Below are positions 59,573 to 64,000 of a stretch of 64,000 bases of DNA, piece after piece. The stretch comes from Taklimakanibacter sp021828105 (lineage in GTDB: Bacteria; Pseudomonadota; Alphaproteobacteria; Rhizobiales; Aestuariivirgaceae), in the NCBI GenBank assembly GCA_021828105.1, contig JAKATG010000005.1:282278-346277 (forward strand). The letters run 5' to 3'. How positions within the stretch are numbered: the stretch's first letter is position 1; every line of letters starts with the position of its first letter. The notes below the pieces were generated by a model that was given only the letters and a program-made list of their open reading frames with translations, was not told the DNA's origin and ran no database searches. The position numbers were made by a program, and so were the translations under genes.

Positions 59573-61173
59573 CGGAGCGCCGGTCCATCGGGACGTGGGA
59601 TTATGTGATCGTCGGCGCGGGCTCGGCGGGCTGCGTGCTGGCCAATCGCTTGAGCGCCAGATCGGGCAACCGCGTGCTGCTGCTCGAGGCGGGCGGCTCC
59701 GACAATTATCACTGGATCCACATTCCCATCGGCTACCTCCATTGCATGGGCAATCCGCGCACCGATTGGGGCTATCACACGGTGGCGGAAGCGGGATTGA
59801 ACGGGCGGCGCCTCGCTTACCCGCGCGGCAAGGTGATGGGCGGCTGCTCCTCGATCAACGGCATGATCTATATGCGCGGCCAGGCCGCCGACTACGATCA
59901 CTGGCAGCAGCTCGGCAATCCGGGCTGGGACTGGGAGACTGTGCTGCCGCTGTTCCGTAAGTCGGAGCGTCATCACAGTCTCGCCAAACCTTTTCACGGC
60001 CAGGACGGCGAGTTGCGGGTGGAGCGGCAGCGATTGTCCTGGCCGATTCTCGATGCGGTGCGGGAAGCCGCGGAAGAGCTGGGTGTGCCGAAGGTCGACG
60101 ACCTCAATGCCGGCGACAATTTTGGCTCGTCCTATTTCGAGGTCAACCAGAAGGCCGGCTTCCGCTTCAATTCGGTGCGCGCTTTCATTAAGCCGGTGCG
60201 GCATCGTTCCAACCTGACGGTGCTCTGCCATACGCAGGCGCTGAGGCTCCTGTTCGAAGGCAAGCGCGCTATGGGGCTCGAGCTCACGCTCAAGGGTGAG
60301 ACTGTGTGTGTCGGCATCGGCAAGGAGTTGATCCTGTCGGCGGGCGCCATCGGCTCGCCGCAGCTTTTGCAGCTGTCGGGCATCGGGCCTGCCGCACTAC
60401 TCGGCCGCCATGGCATCCCGGTGCTGCATGAGCTGCCGGGGGTGGGTGAAAATCTCCAGGACCACCTGCAGATCCGCACGGCCTTCAGGATAACGGGGGC
60501 GGCGACGCTGAATGAGCGGCAGGCGCGGCTCTCCGGCAAGCTCGGCATCGCGCTCGAATATGCGTTCCGCCGCACTGGGCCGATGGCAATGGCGCCGAGC
60601 CAGCTCGGCATCTTCATGCGCTCGAATGAGCGCTTTGCGACGCCCAACATCGAGTTCCATGTCCAGCCTCTGTCGCTCGAGCGCTTCGGCGAGCCGCTGC
60701 ATGCATTTCCGGCGATCACGGTATCAGTGTGCAATTTGCGCCCCGAATCGCGCGGGTCGGTGCGCATCGTTTCTGCCGATCCCGCGGATCATCCCGAGAT
60801 CGCCCCGAATTATCTCTCGACCGCCGGCGACCGCGAAGTCGCGGTGCAGTCGATTACCATCGCGCGCCGCCTGATGCAAACGAAGCGTCTCGCGCGATAT
60901 CATCCGGAGGAATTCAAGCCCGGCGCCGACATCCAGGCGCCGGAAGAGCTGGCCCAGGCGGCAGGTGATATCGCTACGACGATCTTCCATCCGGTCGGCA
61001 CGGCGAAGATGGGCAGCGACCGGCAAAGCGTCGTTGATCCGTCTTTGCGCGTTCATGGCATCGATGCCTTGCGCGTCGTCGATGCTTCGATCATGCCCAC
61101 AATCGTCTCCGGCAACACGCATGCCCCCGTCGTAATGATTGCCGAGAGGGCATCGCAACTGATGTGCGAATGA
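59569..61173 (+). CDS. GMC-family FAD oxidoreductase
   Basis: A 534-residue flavoprotein starting at a GTG that overlaps the kinase stop. DYVIVGAGSAGCVLANRLSA binds FAD, and RRLAYPRGKVMGGCSSING with YMRGQAADYDHW is GMC signature 1. LILSAGAIGSPQLLQLSGIG is signature 2, and IFHPVGTAKMG plus SGNTHAPVVMIAERAS carry the C-terminal active-site His/Asn region. Relatives are choline dehydrogenase and alcohol/polyethylene-glycol oxidoreductases. It should oxidise an alcohol group to an aldehyde or ketone and is the last gene of the operon. Confidence 0.86.
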   Translation: MTERRSIGTWDYVIVGAGSAGCVLANRLSARSGNRVLLLEAGGSDNYHWIHIPIGYLHCMGNPRTDWGYHTVAEAGLNGRRLAYPRGKVMGGCSSINGMIYMRGQAADYDHWQQLGNPGWDWETVLPLFRKSERHHSLAKPFHGQDGELRVERQRLSWPILDAVREAAEELGVPKVDDLNAGDNFGSSYFEVNQKAGFRFNSVRAFIKPVRHRSNLTVLCHTQALRLLFEGKRAMGLELTLKGETVCVGIGKELILSAGAIGSPQLLQLSGIGPAALLGRHGIPVLHELPGVGENLQDHLQIRTAFRITGAATLNERQARLSGKLGIALEYAFRRTGPMAMAPSQLGIFMRSNERFATPNIEFHVQPLSLERFGEPLHAFPAITVSVCNLRPESRGSVRIVSADPADHPEIAPNYLSTAGDREVAVQSITIARRLMQTKRLARYHPEEFKPGADIQAPEELAQAAGDIATTIFHPVGTAKMGSDRQSVVDPSLRVHGIDALRVVDASIMPTIVSGNTHAPVVMIAERASQLMCE

Positions 61174-61338
61174 AGGGTCAGCTCGCATCCCGGCTCGTCC
61201 GTGCCATCAATCTCAGGCGACAGCTCTCTTCGAGCCTGACTGTCGTTTCTCTTGCATCGCGATGCCACGTTGCGTTGCACAATGGCGATGCCGTCTTCGC
61301 TGCGCATTGCTTGACAACCCGCAGTTGGGTTCGGATAG

Positions 61339-63306
61339 TTGCGCCGGGTGGAGGTGACGACGATTTCCAGTGCAGCGCACGAGCATATCGATGAATTGAT
61401 CCGGGTGGCCGAAGGCAGGCCCTCTGACAGAGATCCGTTGATCCTGAATTCCTGGAAGCGCTGCGTCTCCCATCACAAGCTCGACCCTGCGGTCATGCGA
61501 CCCGCGGTGATCGTCGAGGACCGCTGCCTGCGCGAGCACCGCGAGGCCATGGACGATCTGTTGCGGACGGCGCGCTTCGGCGTGGAGGCGCTCTACCGGC
61601 AGGTCGCGGGCCTTGGCTATGTCCTTCTGCTGACCGACGATCAGGGCATCACCGTCGATTACATCGGCGACGAAGCAACTACTGATTATCTCCGGGCTGC
61701 CGGGCTCTATCTGGGAGCGGACTGGAACGAGGCCCGCGCCGGCACCAACGGAACCGGCACCTGCATCTTTACGGGTGAGGCCCTGACGGTCCACCAGACG
61801 GAGCATTTCGACGCCACGCACATTCCCTTGTCCTGCACGGTGGCGCCGATCTACGATTCGACCGGCAATCTCGCGGCTGTCCTCGACATCTCGGCGCTCA
61901 GCTCGCCAAAGCAAAAGTCGAGCCAGTATCTGGCGCTGCAGATCGTCAAGAACTTTGCCCACCGCATCGAGACGGCAAACCTGATCAGGTCCTGCTCGCG
62001 CAACTGGATCCTGAAGCTGACATCCAACCAGGGGCTTGCCGAAGTCGATACCGAATTCGTGTTCGTGCTCGACTCTTCCGGCCGGATCCTCGGCTTCAAC
62101 CATTACGGACGGCAACTGCTCGCCCTGGAGCTGAAGATCGACTGGCGCGCGAAGCATCTGCTGCTGGGCCGACCGATCACCGACTTTTTCGACTGCGAGA
62201 TCGACAGCCTGCCACGTTTCGCAGCGTCGCGGTCCATCGAGTGGAATGTGATCAGGCTTACGGCCAGCGGCCGGCGTCTTTTCATCCAGGTCGTGCCGCC
62301 CTCGACAGTCCGGATTCTGCAGCGCGCGCCGGCGGCACATGACGAATACAAGTTGCCCCAGCCTCTGAGGGCCGTCGCCGGCGAGGAGCCGTCGGTTCAG
62401 AAGAGTCTGGGCAAGCTCGCAAGGCTTCTGAATACCAGCATGAGCATTCTCATTCGGGGGGAGACGGGTACTGGCAAGGAATTCCTCGCCAAGGCCATTC
62501 ATACTTCGAGTGCTCGCGCACAGGGCCCCTTCGTGCCGGTGAATTGCGCGGCACTTCCCGAGAATCTCATTGAGAGCGAATTGTTCGGCTATGAGGGCGG
62601 CTCATTCACCGGTGCGCTCTCGAAAGGGAAAAAGGGGCTCATCCGCGAAGCGCATGGCGGAACGCTGTTCCTCGACGAAATCGGCGATATGCCCCTCAGC
62701 TCACAGACGCGCCTGCTCAGGGTACTCGCCGAACGAGAGGTGACGCCCATCGGAGGGCTCAAGCCTACGGCCGTCGATATGCGGGTGGTTTCCGCAACGC
62801 ACTGCGACCTCCTGGAGCTCGTCAGGCAGGGGAAGTTCCGCGAAGATCTGTTTTTCAGGCTCAATGGGGCAACCATCGCGCTACCGGCGCTGCGAGAGCG
62901 GTCGGATCTGGCATGGATGGTCAACGAGCTTCTTGCCAGGCGCTGCAAGCCCGACGAGCCACGCAGAACGATTTCGCAGTCCGCCCTGGACGCGCTTTCG
63001 GCCTATTCCTGGCCCGGCAACATCCGTGAACTTGTCAATGTCATCGACTTCGCTTGTGCCATGGCGAGCGATCCCGAGATCGGGATGGAGGATCTTCCCG
63101 ATCAGGTCTTCGAGAAAAAGGCGGCGGCTGCGCAGGAGGCGAGGTTCGCCGGTGATAACCGCGACGAGGCCGCCATTCTTCTGGACGATCTCAAACGGTC
63201 CGGCTGGAATGTCTCGGCCGCCGCGCGCCGCCTCGGCATCGACCGCACCACGCTTCACCGCCGGATGCGCCGCTTCGGCGTGTCGCTTCCTCCGCGCGCC
63301 ACCTAG
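61339..63306 (+). CDS. acoR: AcoR-type sigma-54-dependent activator
   Basis: A protein of up to 655 residues; GTG codons at 61348 and 61354 are alternative starts. An N-terminal GAF-type sensor (residues about 60-190), then an AAA+ domain with Walker A RGETGTGKEF (about residue 373), the sigma-54 contact loop written GSFTGA rather than GAFTGA (about residue 420), and GTLFLDEIGDM as Walker B. The C-terminal Fis-type HTH is NVSAAARRLGIDRTTLHRRM (about residue 624). This is the layout of AcoR, which turns on acetoin catabolism. It reads towards acoX, which has a sigma-54 promoter in front. Confidence 0.85.
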   Translation: MRRVEVTTISSAAHEHIDELIRVAEGRPSDRDPLILNSWKRCVSHHKLDPAVMRPAVIVEDRCLREHREAMDDLLRTARFGVEALYRQVAGLGYVLLLTDDQGITVDYIGDEATTDYLRAAGLYLGADWNEARAGTNGTGTCIFTGEALTVHQTEHFDATHIPLSCTVAPIYDSTGNLAAVLDISALSSPKQKSSQYLALQIVKNFAHRIETANLIRSCSRNWILKLTSNQGLAEVDTEFVFVLDSSGRILGFNHYGRQLLALELKIDWRAKHLLLGRPITDFFDCEIDSLPRFAASRSIEWNVIRLTASGRRLFIQVVPPSTVRILQRAPAAHDEYKLPQPLRAVAGEEPSVQKSLGKLARLLNTSMSILIRGETGTGKEFLAKAIHTSSARAQGPFVPVNCAALPENLIESELFGYEGGSFTGALSKGKKGLIREAHGGTLFLDEIGDMPLSSQTRLLRVLAEREVTPIGGLKPTAVDMRVVSATHCDLLELVRQGKFREDLFFRLNGATIALPALRERSDLAWMVNELLARRCKPDEPRRTISQSALDALSAYSWPGNIRELVNVIDFACAMASDPEIGMEDLPDQVFEKKAAAAQEARFAGDNRDEAAILLDDLKRSGWNVSAAARRLGIDRTTLHRRMRRFGVSLPPRAT

Positions 63307-63336
63307 CTGTTGAGGCTCTACATCTGGTCTGCGATC

Positions 63337-63365
63337 GACGCCACACCTGTGGCGTCGCGCCACAG
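63337..63365. promoter_or_regulatory. overlapping palindromes, candidate AcoR enhancer
   Basis: CGACGCCACA, two bases, TGTGGCGTCG is a perfect 10-bp inverted repeat; its right half forms a second palindrome with the next CGCCACA (TGTGGCG, TCG, CGCCACA). Three CGCCACA-type sites thus lie within 29 bases, about 105 bases upstream of the -24/-12 promoter and 30 bases after acoR. No T-tract follows, so an activator-binding site is favoured over a terminator. Confidence 0.5.
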
Positions 63366-63470
63366 GCCAGCGCAACGGCGGCGCGCGGCCAGGCAGGTTT
63401 ATTCGCACCGCAACATGGAATTCGCATGGTTTTGCTCAAAACTCGTGAGATCAGTTTTGCGACTGCTAAG

Positions 63471-63486
63471 TGGCATGCCTATTGCT
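63471..63486 (+). promoter_or_regulatory. sigma-54 (-24/-12) promoter of acoX
   Basis: TGGCATGCCTATTGCT fits the consensus TGGCAC-N5-TTGCW, with GG and GC separated by exactly 10 bases. It ends 39 bases before the acoX ATG, which fits a start site near 63497. With AcoR encoded just upstream, this is the expected regulated promoter of the acetoin genes. Confidence 0.7.
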
Positions 63487-63525
63487 CCTTGCCGGCACAA
63501 CAACAGAACAGCGCCTAGGGTTTAG

Positions 63526-64000
63526 ATGGGAAGGGCCATTGGTATCATCGCCAATCCGGTATCGGCGCGCGACATCCGTCGCGTGATCGCCAATGCGACG
63601 AGCCTGCAGATCACCGACCGGGCGAATATCGTGCTCAGGCTGCTTGCCTGTCTCAGGGCGTGCGGTGTGAGCGAGGTGGTGGTGATGCCGGAGAATGGCG
63701 GCATCAGGCACCATGTGCATCGCAGCGTCGAGCGCTCGCGCAAAGCGGGTGGGCATGATTTTCCGGTTGTCCGCTATCTCGATATGCCAGTGACCGGCAC
63801 GGTCGACGACACGATCCGGGCGGCCGATCTCATGCGCCAGAAAAAGATCGATGCCATTGTCGTGCTGGGCGGTGACGGCACGCATCGCGCCGTCGTGTCG
63901 CGCTCGGGCGATGTGCCGATCGCCGGCATCTCGACCGGCACCAATAATGCCTTCCCCGAACATCGTGAGCCGACGATCACCGGCCTTGCCGTAGGCCTTG
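63526..64000 (+). CDS. acoX: AcoX/ATP-NAD kinase-like protein, 3' partial
   Basis: The frame is open to the window end, so the C-terminus is missing. 158 residues are visible: GIIANPVSARDIRR at the start, VVLGGDGTHRAVV (the NAD-kinase-type GGDG motif) near residue 110, and GISTGTNNAFPEH near residue 135. The family (AcoX) begins acoXABC operons for acetoin dehydrogenase; its own role is unclear. The sigma-54 promoter and AcoR gene upstream fit this assignment. Confidence 0.78.
   Translation, partial: MGRAIGIIANPVSARDIRRVIANATSLQITDRANIVLRLLACLRACGVSEVVVMPENGGIRHHVHRSVERSRKAGGHDFPVVRYLDMPVTGTVDDTIRAADLMRQKKIDAIVVLGGDGTHRAVVSRSGDVPIAGISTGTNNAFPEHREPTITGLAVGL

Overview
This GC-rich window reads as chromosome from an alphaproteobacterium, most likely a Hyphomicrobiales (Rhizobiales) relative. 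Pointers are the glcDEF and lutABC organisation, a short-form HisG with HisZ, a SorC/FGGY/GlpD-type polyol operon of the rhizobial ery kind, a rhizobial PHO-box-like site and a nested palindromic repeat of the kind scattered through Rhizobiales genomes. The species cannot be named from the sequence alone.

Layout. 1-14.6 kb: a surface-glycan modification locus. It has an SGNH hydrolase (5' end outside the window), two paralogous putative glycosyltransferases, a 2OG-Fe(II) oxygenase, a polysaccharide pyruvyl transferase on a locally AT-richer stretch, a methyltransferase, two sulfotransferases, an ABC exporter, a NodU/CmcH-type carbamoyltransferase with its DUF5989 and SxtJ-like small membrane partners, and an ELM1-family protein. 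Together they suggest an exported glycan decorated with pyruvate, sulfate, carbamoyl and methyl groups. An IS5-like transposase tail and a tRNA 3'-end relic mark past mobility.

14.7-22.3 kb: glycerate 2-kinase, then an inserted segment bracketed by a 9-bp inverted repeat and followed by a decayed gckA copy. The segment holds the most unusual content of the window. It encodes a 157-residue protein with a helical leader-like N-terminus and seven in-frame SVCADE repeats. A hairpin separates it from a CapK/PaaK-like adenylating enzyme, and an ATP-grasp ligase converges on that gene. I propose a RiPP-like peptide-modification system. A RelB/ParE pair (toxin frameshifted), a small secreted protein and an aceB relic follow.

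20.7-31.5 kb: two-carbon and lactate oxidation. glcD-glcE-glcF-aceB turn glycolate plus acetyl-CoA into malate. Divergently, lutABC (L-lactate oxidation) continues into a glycolipid-binding-like protein, an unknown protein and an FAH-family hydrolase. 31.5-42.4 kb: a Na/Pi cotransporter and PstS behind a PHO-box candidate, hisS-hisZ-hisG, msrQ, a small zinc-ribbon membrane protein, and a macA-macB-type efflux operon split into three genes.

42.6-61.2 kb: two carbohydrate operons. The first (minus strand, divergent from an unusual double-winged-helix GntR regulator) has an ABC sugar importer whose binding protein is frameshifted, a Zn-dependent dehydrogenase and a mannitol/fructuronate reductase-type dehydrogenase, fitting L-gulonate or L-galactonate-like acids. 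The second (plus strand) has a complete ABC importer, a SorC regulator, an aldo/keto reductase, a GlpD-like flavoenzyme, a DhnA-type aldolase, an FGGY kinase and a GMC oxidoreductase, fitting a polyol or rare sugar. 61.3-64 kb: an AcoR-type sigma-54 activator, palindromes and a near-consensus -24/-12 promoter in front of acoX, which runs off the window and probably starts an acetoin catabolic operon.
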